Shown one piece after another: positions 1 to 12,524 of a stretch of DNA of 64,000 nucleotides; position 1 is the first letter of the stretch, and each line of letters starts with the position of its first letter. Position numbers and translations under genes: made by a program. The notes under the pieces are model-generated. The model had not been told where the DNA came from. It searched no databases and saw only the letters and a list, made by a program, of their open reading frames with translations. Source of the stretch: Luzula sylvatica. Its lineage: Eukaryota > Streptophyta > Magnoliopsida > Poales > Juncaceae. The DNA lies in NCBI GenBank assembly GCA_946800325.1, contig OX326959.1, forward strand, positions 31,348,527 through 31,412,526, read 5' to 3'.

Positions 1-124
1 GTTAAAATCTTGTTTTGAATTGAAAAACAAACTTTCTTAGTGTTTGTGAAATTTGGTGAAAAGTTATGTAGTAAAAGATTCGATACAAATGATCTAAAAA
101 CACGTTATTTGAACTCCTCAAAGC

Positions 125-2850
125 GTTAAAATCTTGTTTTGAATCGAAAAACAAACTTCCTTAGTGTTTGTGAAATTTGGTGAAAAGTTATGTAGTAAAA
201 GATACGATACAGACGATCTAAAAACACGTTATTTGAACTCCTCAAAGCGTTAAAATCTTGTTTTGAATCGAAAAACAAACTTCCTTAGTGTTTGTGAAAT
301 TCGGTGAAAAGTTATGTATTAAAAGATACGATACAAATGATCTAAAAACACGTTATTTGAACTCCTCAAAGCGTTAAAATCTTGTTTTGAATCGAAAAAC
401 AAACTTCCTTAGTGTTTGTGAAATTTGGTGAAAAGTTATGTAGTAAAAGATACGATACAAACGATCTAAAAACACGTTATTTGAACTCCTCAAAGCGTTA
501 AAATCTTGTTTTGAATCTAAAAACAAACTTCCTTACTGTTTGTGAAATTTGGTGAAAAGTTATGTAGTAAAAGATACGATACAAACGATCTAAAAACACG
601 TTATTTGAACTCCTCAAAGCGTTAAAATCTTCTTTTGAATCGAACAACAAACTTCCTTACTGTTTGTGAAATTTGGTGAAAAGTTATGTAGTAACAGATA
701 CGATACAAATGATATAAAAACACGTTATTTGAACTCCTCAAAGCGTGAAAATCTTGTTTTGAATCTAAAAACAAACTTTCTTAGTGTTTGTGAAATTTGG
801 TGAAAAGTTATGTAGTAAAAGATACGATACAAATGATCTAAAAACATGTTATTTGAACTCCTCAAAGCGTTAAAATCTTGTTTTGAATCGAAAAACAAAC
901 TTTCTTAGTGTTTGTGAAATTTGGTGAAAAGTTATGTAGTAAAAGATACGATACATATGATCTAAAAACACGTTATTTGAACTCCTCAAAGCGTTAAAAT
1001 CTTGTTTTGAATCGAAAAACAAACTTCCTTAGTGTTTGTGAAATTTGCTGAAAAGTTATGTAGTAAAAGATACGATACAAATGATCTAAAAACACGTTAT
1101 TTGAACTCCTCAAAGGGTTAAAATCTTGTTTTGAATCGAAAAACAAACTTCCTTAGTGTTTGTGAAATTTGGTGAAAAGTTATGTAGTAAAAGATACGAT
1201 ACAAATGATCTAAAAACACGTTATTTGAACTCCTCAAAGCGTTAAAATCTTGTTTTGAATCGAAAAACAAACTTCCTTAGTGTTTGTGAAATTTGGTGAA
1301 AAGTTATGTAGTAAAAGATACGATACAAATGATCTAAAAACATGTTATTTGAACTCCTCAATGTGTTAAAATCTTGTTTTGAATCTAAAAACAAACTTTC
1401 TTAGTGTTTGTGAAATTTGGTGAAAAGTTATGTAGTAAAAGATACGATACAAACGATCTAAAAACATGTTATTTGAACTCCTCAAAGCGTTAAAATCTTG
1501 TTTTGAATCGAAAAACAAACTTCCTTAGTGTTTGTGAAATTTGGTGAAAAGTTATGTAGTAACAGATACGATACAAATGATCTAAAAACACGTTATTTGA
1601 ACCCCTCAAAGGGTTAAAATCTTGTTTTGAATCGAAAAACAAACTTTGTTAGTGTTTGTGAAATTTGGTGAAAAGTTATGTAGTAAAAGATTCGATACAA
1701 ATGATCTAAAAACACGTTATTTGAACTCCTCAAAGCGTTAAAATCTTGTTTTGAATCGAAAAACAAACTTCCTTAGTATTTGTGAAATTTGCTGAAAAGT
1801 TATGTAGTAAAAGATACGATACAAATGATCTAAAAACACGTTATTTGAACTCCTCAAAGCGTTAAAATCTTGTTTTGAATCGAAAAACAAACTTTCATAG
1901 TGTTTGTGAAATTTGGTGAAAAGTTATGTTGTAAAAGATACGATACAAACGATCTAAAAACACGTTATTTGAACTCCTCAAAGCGTTAAAATCTTGTTTT
2001 GAATCGAAAAACAAACTTCCTTAGTGTTTGTGAAATTTGGTGAAAAGTTATGTAGTAAAAGATACGATACAATTGATCTAAAAACACGTTATTTGAACTC
2101 CTCAAAGGGTTAAAATCTTGTTTTGAATCGAAAAACAAACTTCCTTAGTGTTTGTGAAATTTGGTGAAAAGTCATGTAGTAAAAGATACGATACAAACGA
2201 TCTAAAAACACGTTATTTGAACTCCTCAAAGCGTTAAAATCTTCTTTTGAATCGAACAACAAACTTCCTTACTGTTTGTGAAATTTGGTGAAAAGTTATG
2301 TAGTAACAGATACGATACAAATGATCTAAAAACACGTTATTTGAACTCCTCAAAGCGTGAAAATCTTGTTTTGAATCTAAAAACAAACTTTCTTAGTGTT
2401 TGTGAAATTTGGTGAAAAGTTATGTAGTAAAAGATACGATACAAATGATCTAAAAACACGTTATTTGAACTCCTCAAAGCGTTAAAATCTTGTTTTGAAT
2501 CGAAAAACAAACTTTCTTAGTGTTTGTGAAATTTGGTGAAAAGTTATGTAGTAAAAGATACGATACAAATGATCTAAAAACACGTTATTTGAACTCCTCA
2601 AAGCGTTAAAATCTTGTTTTGAATCGAAAAACAAACTTTCTTAGTGTTTGTGAAATTTGGTGAAAAGTTATGTAGTAAAAGATACGATACAAATGATCTA
2701 AAAACACGTTATTTGAACAACTCATAGCGTTAAAATCTTGTTTTGAATCGAAAAACAAACTTCCTTAGTGTTTGTGAAATTTGGTGAAAAGTTATGTAGT
2801 AAAAGATACGATACAAATGATCTAAAAACACGTTATTTGAACTCCTCAAA
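125..2850 (+). repeat. Segment repeated at +8,184 bp (left copy)
   Basis: This run of about 22 monomers recurs at 8309-11034 with an exact 66-monomer offset. Shared private markers are a88 to t (acatatg) in monomers 869/9053, a boundary variant (caatgtg) before 1365/9549, t65 to c (aagtcatg) at 2173/10357, and the c36 to g with a80 to t monomer at 1613/9797. Only scattered differences were seen, such as a single change in 249-372 and one near 1775. The first monomers (125-868) carry the ordered markers A-B-C'-D-H'-I', a form of the Domain 3 HOR. Confidence 0.8.
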
Positions 2851-5359
2851 GCGTTAAAATCTTGTTTTGAATCGAAAAACAAACTTTCATAGTGTTTGTG
2901 AAATTTGGTGAAAAGTTATGTTGTAAAAGATACGATACAAACGATCTAAAAACATGTTATTTGAACTCCTCAAAGCGTTAAAATCTTGTTTTGAATCGAA
3001 AAACAAACTTCCTTAGTGTTTGTGAAATTTGGTGAAAAGATATGTAGTAAAAGATAGGATACAAATGATCTAAAAACACGTTATTTGAACTCCTCAAAGT
3101 GTTAAAATCTTGTTTTGAATCGAAAAACAAACTTCCTTAGTGTTTGTGAAATTTGGTGAAAAGTTATGTAGTAAAAGATACGATACAAATGATCTAAAAA
3201 CACGTTATTTGAACTCCTCAAAGCGTTAAAATCTTGTTTTGAATCGAAAAACAAACTTCCTTAGTGTTTGTGAAATTTGGTGAAAAGTTATGTAGTAAAA
3301 GATACGATACAAATGATCTAAAAACACGTTATTTGAACTCCTCAAAGTGTTAAAATCTTGTTTTGAATCGAAAAACAAACTTCCTTAGTGTTTGTGAAAT
3401 TTGGTGAAAAGTTATGTAGTAACAGATACGATACAAATGATCTAAAAACACGTTATTTGAACCCCTCAAAGGGTTAAAATCTTGTTTTGAATTGAAAAAC
3501 AAACTTTCTTAGTGTTTGTGAAATTTGGTGAAAAGTTATGTAGTAAAAGATTCGATACAAATGATCTAAAAACACGTTATTTGAACTCCTCAAAGCGTTA
3601 AAATCTTGTTTTGAATCGAAAAACAAACTTCCTTAGTGTTTGTGAAATTTGCTGAAAAGTTATGTAGTAAAAGATACGATACAAATGATCTAAAAACACG
3701 TTATTTGATCTCCTCAAAGCGTTAAAATCTTGTTTTGAATCGAAAAACAAACTTTCATAGTGTTTGTGAAATTTGGTGAAAAGTTATGTTGTAAAAGATA
3801 CGATACAAACGATCTAAAAACACGTTATTTGAACTCCTCAAAGCGTTAAAATCTTGTTTTGAATCGAAAAACAAACTTCCTTAGTGTTTGTCAAATTTGG
3901 TGAAAAGTTATGTAGTAAAAGATACGATACAAATGATCTAAAAACACGTTATTTGAACTCCTCAAAGTGTTAAAATCTTGTTTTGAATCGAAAAACAAAC
4001 TTCCTTAGTGTTTGTGAAATTTGGTGAAAAGTTATGTAGTAAAAGATACGATACAAATGATCTAAAAACACGTTATTTGAACTCCTCAAAGCGTTAAAAT
4101 CTTGTTTTGAATCGAAAAACAAACTTCCTTAGTGTTTGTGAAATTCGGTGAAAAGTTATGTAGTAAAAGATACGATACAAATGATCTAAAAACATGTTAT
4201 TTGAACTCCTCAAAGCGTTAAAATCTTGTTTTGAATCGAAAAACAAACTTTCTTAGTGTTTGTGAAATTCGGTGAAAAGTTATGTAGTAAAAGATACGAT
4301 ACAAATGATCTAAAAACACGTTATTTGAACTCCTCAAAGCGTTAAAATCTTGTTTTGAATCGAAAAAAAAACTTTCTTAGTGTTTGTGAAATTTGGTGAA
4401 AAGTTATGTAGTAAAATATACGATACAGACGATCTAAAAACACGTTATTTGAACTCCTCAAAGCGTTAAAATCTTATTTTGAATCGAAAAACAAACTTCC
4501 TTAGTGTTTGTGAAATTCGGTGAAAAGTTATGTAGTAAAAGATACGATACAGACGATCTAAAAACACGTTATTTGAACTCCTCAAAGCGTTAAAATCTTG
4601 TTTTGAATCGAAAAACAAACTTCCTTAGTGTTTGTGAAATTCGGTGAAAAGTTATGTAGTAAAAGATACGATACAAATGATCTAAAAACACGTTATTTGA
4701 ACTCCTCAAAGCGTTAAAATCTTGTTTTGAATCGAAAAACAAACTTTCTTAGTGTTTGTGAAATTTGGTGAAAAATTATGTAGTAAAAGATACGATACAA
4801 ATGATCTAAAAACACGTTATTTGAACTCCTCAAAGCGTTAAAATCTTGTTTTGAATCGAAAAACAAACTTCCTTAGTGTTTGTGAAATTTGGTGAAAAGT
4901 TATGTAGTAAAAGATACGATACAAATGATCTAAAAACACGTTATTTGAACTCCTCAAAGCGTTAAAATCTTGTTTTGAATCGAAAAACAAACTTCCTTAG
5001 TGTTTGTGAAATTCGGTGAAAAGTTATGTAGTAAAAGATACGATACAAATGATCTAAAAACATGTTATTTGAACTCCTCAAAGGGTTAAAATCTTGTTTT
5101 GAATCGAAAAACAAACTTCCTTAGTGTTTGTGAAATTTGGTGAAAAGTTATGTAGTAAAAGATACGATACAAATGATCTAAAAACACGTTATTTGAACTC
5201 CTCAAAGCGTTAAAATCTTGTTTTGAATCGAAAAACAAACTTCCTTAGTGTTTGTGAAATTTGGTGAAAAGTTATGTAGTAAAAGATACGATACAGACGA
5301 TCTAAAAACACGTTATTTGAACTCCTCAAAGCGTTAAAATCTTGTTTTGAATCGAAAAA
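2260..5359 (+). repeat. 3,100-bp tandem duplication, left copy
   Basis: Matched markers in the two copies include t3 to g at 2357/5457, the a121 tail at 2728/5828, and the pair t64 to a with c81 to g (gatagg) at 2977/6077. The g48 to c change (tgtcaaat) in monomers 3845/6945 and the g63 to a change (aaaaattatg) in 4713/7813 also match. The start lies inside the monomer at 2233, since its counterpart at 5333 shares only the right part (g40 to c and a75 to c). Around 4217-4712 the copies differ by a shifted monomer, which suggests later conversion or exchange. Confidence 0.75.
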
Positions 5360-8300
5360 CAAACTTCCTTACTGTTTGTGAAATTTGGTGAAAAGTTATG
5401 TAGTAACAGATACGATACAAATGATCTAAAAACACGTTATTTGAACTCCTCAAAGCGTGAAAATCTTGTTTTGAATCTAAAAACAAACTTTCTTAGTGTT
5501 TGTGAAATTTGGTGAAAAGTTATGTAGTAAAAGATACGATACAAATGATCTAAAAACACGTTATTTGAACTCCTCAAAGCGTTAAAATCTTGTTTTGAAT
5601 CGAAAAACAAACTTTCTTAGTGTTTGTGAAATTTGGTGAAAAGTTATGTAGTAAAAGATACGATACAAATGATCTAAAAACACGTTATTTGAACTCCTCA
5701 AAGCGTTAAAATCTTGTTTTGAATCGAAAAACAAACTTTCTTAGTGTATGTGAAATTTGGTGAAAAGTTATGTAGTAAAAGATACGATACAAATGATCTA
5801 AAAACACGTTATTTGAACAACTCATAGCGTTAAAATCTTGTTTTGAATCGAAAAACAAACTTCCTTAGTGTTTGTGAAATTTGGTGAAAAGTTATGTAGT
5901 AAAAGATACGATACAAATGATCTAAAAACACGTTATTTGAACTCCTCAAAGCGTTAAAATCTTGTTTTGAATCGAAAAACAAACTTTCATAGTGTTTGTG
6001 AAATTTGGTGAAAAGTTATGTTGTAAAAGATACGATACAAACGATCTAAAAACATGTTATTTGAACTCCTCAAAGCGTTAAAATCTTGTTTTGAATCGAA
6101 AAACAAACTTCCTTAGTGTTTGTGAAATTTGGTGAAAAGATATGTAGTAAAAGATAGGATACAAATGATCTAAAAACACGTTATTTGAACTCCTCAAAGT
6201 GTTAAAATCTTGTTTTGAATCGAAAAACAAACTTCCTTAGTGTTTGTGAAATTTGGTGAAAAGTTATGTAGTAAAAGATACGATACAAATGATCTAAAAA
6301 CACGTTATTTGAACTCCTCAAAGCGTTAAAATCTTGTTTTGAATCGAAAAACAAACTTCCTTAGTGTTTGTGAAATTTGGTGAAAAGTTATGTAGTAAAA
6401 GATACGATACAAATGATCTAAAAACACGTTATTTGAACTCCTCAAAGTGTTAAAATCTTGTTTTGAATCGAAAAACAAACTTCCTTAGTGTTTGTGAAAT
6501 TTGGTGAAAAGTTATGTAGTAACAGATACGATACAAATGATCTAAAAACACGTTATTTGAACCCCTCAAAGGGTTAAAATCTTGTTTTGAATTGAAAAAC
6601 AAACTTTCTTAGTGTTTGTGAAATTTGGTGAAAAGTTATGTAGTAAAAGATTCGATACAAATGATCTAAAAACACGTTATTTGAACTCCTCAAAGCGTTA
6701 AAATCTTGTTTTGAATCGAAAAACAAACTTCCTTAGTGTTTGTGAAATTTGCTGAAAAGTTATGTAGTAAAAGATACGATACAAATGATCTAAAAACACG
6801 TTATTTGATCTCCTCAAAGCGTTAAAATCTTGTTTTGAATCGAAAAACAAACTTTCATAGTGTTTGTGAAATTTGGTGAAAAGTTATGTTGTAAAAGATA
6901 CGATACAAACGATCTAAAAACACGTTATTTGAACTCCTCAAAGCGTTAAAATCTTGTTTTGAATCGAAAAACAAACTTCCTTAGTGTTTGTCAAATTTGG
7001 TGAAAAGTTATGTAGTAAAAGATACGATACAAATGATCTAAAAACACGTTATTTGAACTCCTCAAAGTGTTAAAATCTTGTTTTGAATCGAAAAACAAAC
7101 TTCCTTAGTGTTTGTGAAATTTGGTGAAAAGTTATGTAGTAAAAGATACGATACAAATGATCTAAAAACACGTTATTTGAACTCCTCAAAGCGTTAAAAT
7201 CTTGTTTTGAATCGAAAAACAAACTTCCTTAGTGTTTGTGAAATTCGGTGAAAAGTTATGTAGTAAAAGATACGATACAAATGATCTAAAAACATGTTAT
7301 TTGAACTCCTCAAAGGGTTAAAATCTTGTTTTGAATCGAAAAACAAACTTTCTTAGTGTTTGTGAAATTTGGTGAAAAGTTATGTAGTAAAAGATACGAT
7401 ACAAATGATCTAAAAACACGTTATTTGAACTCCTCAAAGCGTTAAAATCTTATTTTGAATCGAAAAAAAAACTTCCTTAGTGTTTGTGAAATTTGGTGAA
7501 AAGTTATGTAGTAAAAGATACGATACAGACGATCTAAAAACACGTTATTTGAACTCCTCAAAGCGTTAAAATCTTGTTTTGAATCGAAAAACAAACTTCC
7601 TTAGTGTTTGTGAAATTCGGTGAAAAGTTATGTAGTAAAAGATACGATACAAATGATCTAAAAACACGTTATTTGAACTCCTCAAAGCGTTAAAATCTTG
7701 TTTTGAATCGAAAAACAAACTTCCTTAGTGTTTGTGAAATTTGGTGAAAAGTTATGTAGTAAAAGATACGATACAAATGATCTAAAAACACGTTATTTGA
7801 ACTCCTCAAAGCGTTAAAATCTTGTTTTGAATCGAAAAACAAACTTTCTTAGTGTTTGTGAAATTTGGTGAAAAATTATGTAGTAAAAGATACGATACAA
7901 ATGATCTAAAAACACGTTATTTGAACTCCTCAAAGCGTTAAAATCTTGTTTTGAATCGAAAAACAAACTTCCTTAGTGTTTGTGAAATTTGGTGAAAAGT
8001 TATGTAGTAAAAGATACGATACAAATGATCTAAAAACACGTTATTTGAACTCCTCAAAGCGTTAAAATCTTGTTTTGAATCGAAAAACAAACTTCCTTAG
8101 TGTTTGTGAAATTCGGTGAAAAGTTATGTAGTAAAAGATACGATACAAATGATCTAAAAACATGTTATTTGAACTCCTCAAAGGGTTAAAATCTTGTTTT
8201 GAATCGAAAAACAAACTTTCTTAGTGTTTGTGAAATTTGGTGAAAAGTTATGTAGTAAAAGATACGATACAAATGATCAAAAAACACGTTATTTGAACTC

Positions 8301-8459
8301 CTCAAAGCGTTAAAATCTTGTTTTGAATCGAAAAACAAACTTCCTTAGTGTTTGTGAAATTTGGTGAAAAGTTATGTAGTAAAAGATACGATACAGACGA
8401 TCTAAAAACACGTTATTTGAACTCCTCAAAGCGTTAAAATCTTGTTTTGAATCGAAAAA
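5360..8459 (+). repeat. 3,100-bp tandem duplication, right copy
   Basis: This is the partner of the preceding block at exactly +3,100 bp (25 monomers), directly adjacent to it. The junction falls in the hybrid monomer 5333-5456, whose left part is consensus-like and right part carries the g40 to c and a75 to c markers. Monomers 7317 and 7441 differ from their counterparts 4217 and 4341 at several sites, so the copies have since diverged or been partly overwritten. Confidence 0.75.
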
Positions 8460-8980
8460 CAAACTTCCTTAGTGTTTGTGAAATTCGGTGAAAAGTTATG
8501 TAGTAAAAGATACGATACAAATGATCTAAAAACACGTTATTTGAACTCCTCAAAGCGTTAAAATCTTGTTTTGAATCGAAAAACAAACTTCCTTAGTGTT
8601 TGTGAAATTTGGTGAAAAGTTATGTAGTAAAAGATACGATACAAACGATCTAAAAACACGTTATTTGAACTCCTCAAAGCGTTAAAATCTTGTTTTGAAT
8701 CTAAAAACAAACTTCCTTAGTGTTTGTGAAATTTGGTGAAAAGTTATGTAGTAAAAGATACGATACAAACGATCTAAAAACACGTTATTTGAACTCCTCA
8801 AAGCGTTAAAATCTTCTTTTGAATCGAACAACAAACTTCCTTACTGTTTGTGAAATTTGGTGAAAAGTTATGTAGTAACAGATACGATACAAATGATATA
8901 AAAACACGTTATTTGAACTCCTCAAAGCGTGAAAATCTTGTTTTGAATCTAAAAACAAACTTTCTTAGTGTTTGTGAAAT
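6945..8980 (+). repeat. Segment repeated at +5,580 bp (left copy)
   Basis: Ordered markers recur 45 monomers downstream at 12525-14560. They are g48 to c at 6945/12525, g12 to a with c28 to a at 7441/13021, g63 to a at 7813/13393, the a25 to c marker at 8805/14385 and t3 to g at 8929/14509. After that the downstream copy switches to resemble 10541-10912. The domain is therefore a mosaic and not one simple duplication. Confidence 0.65.
7193..8928 (+). repeat. Seven-monomer HOR (868 bp), two copies
   Basis: The ordered monomers are t54 to c with c103 to t; a ggg left edge with c35 to t; a88 to g with t90 to c; t54 to c; consensus; g63 to a; consensus. The set starts at 7193 and again at 8061, exactly 868 bp later. 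The second copy is complete only through its fourth monomer (8433) before it changes. The same unit appears at 12773/13641 and at 22810/23678. Confidence 0.7.
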
Positions 8981-11034
8981 TTGGTGAAAAGTTATGTAGT
9001 AAAAGATACGATACAAATGATCTAAAAACATGTTATTTGAACTCCTCAAAGCGTTAAAATCTTGTTTTGAATCGAAAAACAAACTTTCTTAGTGTTTGTG
9101 AAATTTGGTGAAAAGTTATGTAGTAAAAGATACGATACATATGATCTAAAAACACGTTATTTGAACTCCTCAAAGCGTTAAAATCTTGTTTTGAATCGAA
9201 AAACAAACTTCCTTAGTGTTTGTGAAATTTGCTGAAAAGTTATGTAGTAAAAGATACGATACAAATGATCTAAAAACACGTTATTTGAACTCCTCAAAGG
9301 GTTAAAATCTTGTTTTGAATCGAAAAACAAACTTCCTTAGTGTTTGTGAAATTTGGTGAAAAGTTATGTAGTAAAAGATACGATACAAATGATCTAAAAA
9401 CACGTTATTTGAACTCCTCAAAGCGTTAAAATCTTGTTTTGAATCGAAAAACAAACTTCCTTAGTGTTTGTGAAATTTGGTGAAAAGTTATGTAGTAAAA
9501 GATACGATACAAATGATCTAAAAACATGTTATTTGAACTCCTCAATGTGTTAAAATCTTGTTTTGAATCTAAAAACAAACTTTCTTAGTGTTTGTGAAAT
9601 TTGGTGAAAAGTTATGTAGTAAAAGATACGATACAAACGATCTAAAAACACGTTATTTGAACTCCTCAAAGCGTTAAAATCTTGTTTTGAATCGAAAAAC
9701 AAACTTCCTTAGTGTTTGTGAAATTTGGTGAAAAGTTATGTAGTAACAGATACGATACAAATGATCTAAAAACACGTTATTTGAACCCCTCAAAGGGTTA
9801 AAATCTTGTTTTGAATCGAAAAACAAACTTTGTTAGTGTTTGTGAAATTTGGTGAAAAGTTATGTAGTAAAAGATTCGATACAAATGATCTAAAAACACG
9901 TTATTTGAACTCCTCAAAGCGTTAAAATCTTGTTTTGAATCGAAAAACAAACTTCCTTAGTGTTTGTGAAATTTGCTGAAAAGTTATGTAGTAAAAGATA
10001 CGATACAAATGATCTAAAAACACGTTATTTGAACTCCTCAAAGCGTTAAAATCTTGTTTTGAATCGAAAAACAAACTTTCATAGTGTTTGTGAAATTTGG
10101 TGAAAAGTTATGTTGTAAAAGATACGATACAAACGATCTAAAAACACGTTATTTGAACTCCTCAAAGCGTTAAAATCTTGTTTTGAATCGAAAAACAAAC
10201 TTCCTTAGTGTTTGTGAAATTTGGTGAAAAGTTATGTAGTAAAAGATACGATACAATTGATCTAAAAACACGTTATTTGAACTCCTCAAAGGGTTAAAAT
10301 CTTGTTTTGAATCGAAAAACAAACTTCCTTAGTGTTTGTGAAATTTGGTGAAAAGTCATGTAGTAAAAGATACGATACAAACGATCTAAAAACACGTTAT
10401 TTGAACTCCTCAAAGCGTTAAAATCTTCTTTTGAATCGAACAACAAACTTCCTTACTGTTTGTGAAATTTGGTGAAAAGTTATGTAGTAACAGATACGAT
10501 ACAAATGATCTAAAAACACGTTATTTGAACTCCTCAAAGCGTGAAAATCTTGTTTTGAATCTAAAAACAAACTTTCTTAGTGTTTGTGAAATTTGGTGAA
10601 AAGTTATGTAGTAAAAGATACGATACAAATGATCTAAAAACACGTTATTTGAACTCCTCAAAGCGTTAAAATCTTGTTTTGAATCGAAAAACAAACTTTC
10701 TTAGTGTTTGTGAAATTTGGTGAAAAGTTATGTAGTAAAAGATACGATACAAATGATCTAAAAACACGTTATTTGAACTCCTCAAAGCGTTAAAATCTTG
10801 TTTTGAATCGAAAAACAAACTTTCTTAGTGTTTGTGAAATTTGGTGAAAAGTTATGTAGTAAAAGATACGATACAAATGATCTAAAAACACGTTATTTGA
10901 ACAACTCATAGCGTTAAAATCTTGTTTTGAATCGAAAAACAAACTTCCTTAGTGTTTGTGAAATTTGGTGAAAAGTTATGTAGTAAAAGATACGATACAA
11001 ATGATCTAAAAACACGTTATTTGAACTCCTCAAA
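8309..11034 (+). repeat. Segment repeated at +8,184 bp (right copy)
   Basis: This is the right-hand partner of 125-2850. It is followed by a local four-monomer duplication (11037-12028). Beyond that, homology to the left part of the domain continues at +8,680 bp (70 monomers): monomers 12029 and 12153 match 3349 and 3473. Confidence 0.8.
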
Positions 11035-11036
11035 GC

Positions 11037-12028
11037 GTTAAAATCTTGTTTTGAATCGAAAAACAAACTTTCATAGTGTTTGTGAAATTTGGTGAAAAGT
11101 TATGTTGTAAAAGATACGATACAAACGATCTAAAAACATGTTATTTGAACTCCTCAAAGCGTTAAAATCTTGTTTTGAATCGAAAAACAAACTTCCTTAG
11201 TGTTTGTGAAATTTGGTGAAAAGATATGTAGTAAAAGATACGATACAAATGATCTAAAAACACGTTATTTGAACTCCTCAAAGTGTTAAAATCTTGTTTT
11301 GAATCGAAAAACAAACTTCCTTAGTGTTTGTGAAATTTGGTGAAAAGTTATGTAGTAAAAGATACGATACAAATGATCTAAAAACACGTTATTTGAACTC
11401 CTCAAAGTGTTAAAATCTTGTTTTGAATCGAAAAACAAACTTCCTTAGTGTTTGTGAAATTTGGTGAAAAGTTATGTAGTAAAAGATACGATACAAATGA
11501 TCTAAAAACACGTTATTTGAACTCCTCAAAGCGTTAAAATCTTGTTTTGAATCGAAAAACAAACTTTCATAGTGTTTGTGAAATTTGGTGAAAAGTTATG
11601 TTGTAAAAGATACGATACAAACGATCTAAAAACATGTTATTTGAACTCCTCAAAGCGTTAAAATCTTGTTTTGAATCGAAAAACAAACTTCCTTAGTGTT
11701 TGTGAAATTTGGTGAAAAGATATGTAGTAAAAGATACGATACAAATGATCTAAAAACACGTTATTTGAACTCCTCAAAGTGTTAAAATCTTGTTTTGAAT
11801 CGAAAAACAAACTTCCTTAGTGTTTGTGAAATTTGGTGAAAAGTTATGTAGTAAAAGATACGATACAAATGATCTAAAAACACGTTATTTGAACTCCTCA
11901 AAGCGTTAAAATCTTGTTTTGAATCGAAAAACAAACTTCCTTAGTGTTTGTGAAATTTGGTGAAAAGTTATGTAGTAAAAGATACGATACAAATGATCTA
12001 AAAACACGTTATTTGAACTCCTCAAAGT
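11037..12028 (+). repeat. Local four-monomer (496 bp) tandem duplication
   Basis: Monomers with c35 to t, t37 to a and a70 to t begin at 11037 and 11533. Monomers with t64 to a (aagatatg) begin at 11161 and 11657. The intervening monomers also correspond at +496 bp. The related segments at 2853-3348 and 5953-6448 have a single copy. The monomer 11409-11532 has mixed edges and probably contains the junction. Confidence 0.7.
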
Positions 12029-12524
12029 GTTAAAATCTTGTTTTGAATCGAAAAACAAACTTCCTTAGTGTTTGTGAAATTTGGTGAAAAGTTATGTAGT
12101 AACAGATACGATACAAATGATCTAAAAACACGTTATTTGAACCCCTCAAAGGGTTAAAATCTTGTTTTGAATTGAAAAACAAACTTTCTTAGTGTTTGTG
12201 AAATTTGGTGAAAAGTTATGTAGTAAAAGATTCGATACAAATGATCTAAAAACACGTTATTTGAACTCCTCAAAGCGTTAAAATCTTGTTTTGAATCGAA
12301 AAACAAACTTCCTTAGTGTTTGTGAAATTTGCTGAAAAGTTATGTAGTAAAAGATACGATACAAATGATCTAAAAACACGTTATTTGAACTCCTCAAAGC
12401 GTTAAAATCTTGTTTTGAATCGAAAAACAAACTTTCATAGTGTTTGTGAAATTTGGTGAAAAGTTATGTTGTAAAAGATACGATACAAACGATCTAAAAA
12501 CACGTTATTTGAACTCCTCAAAGC

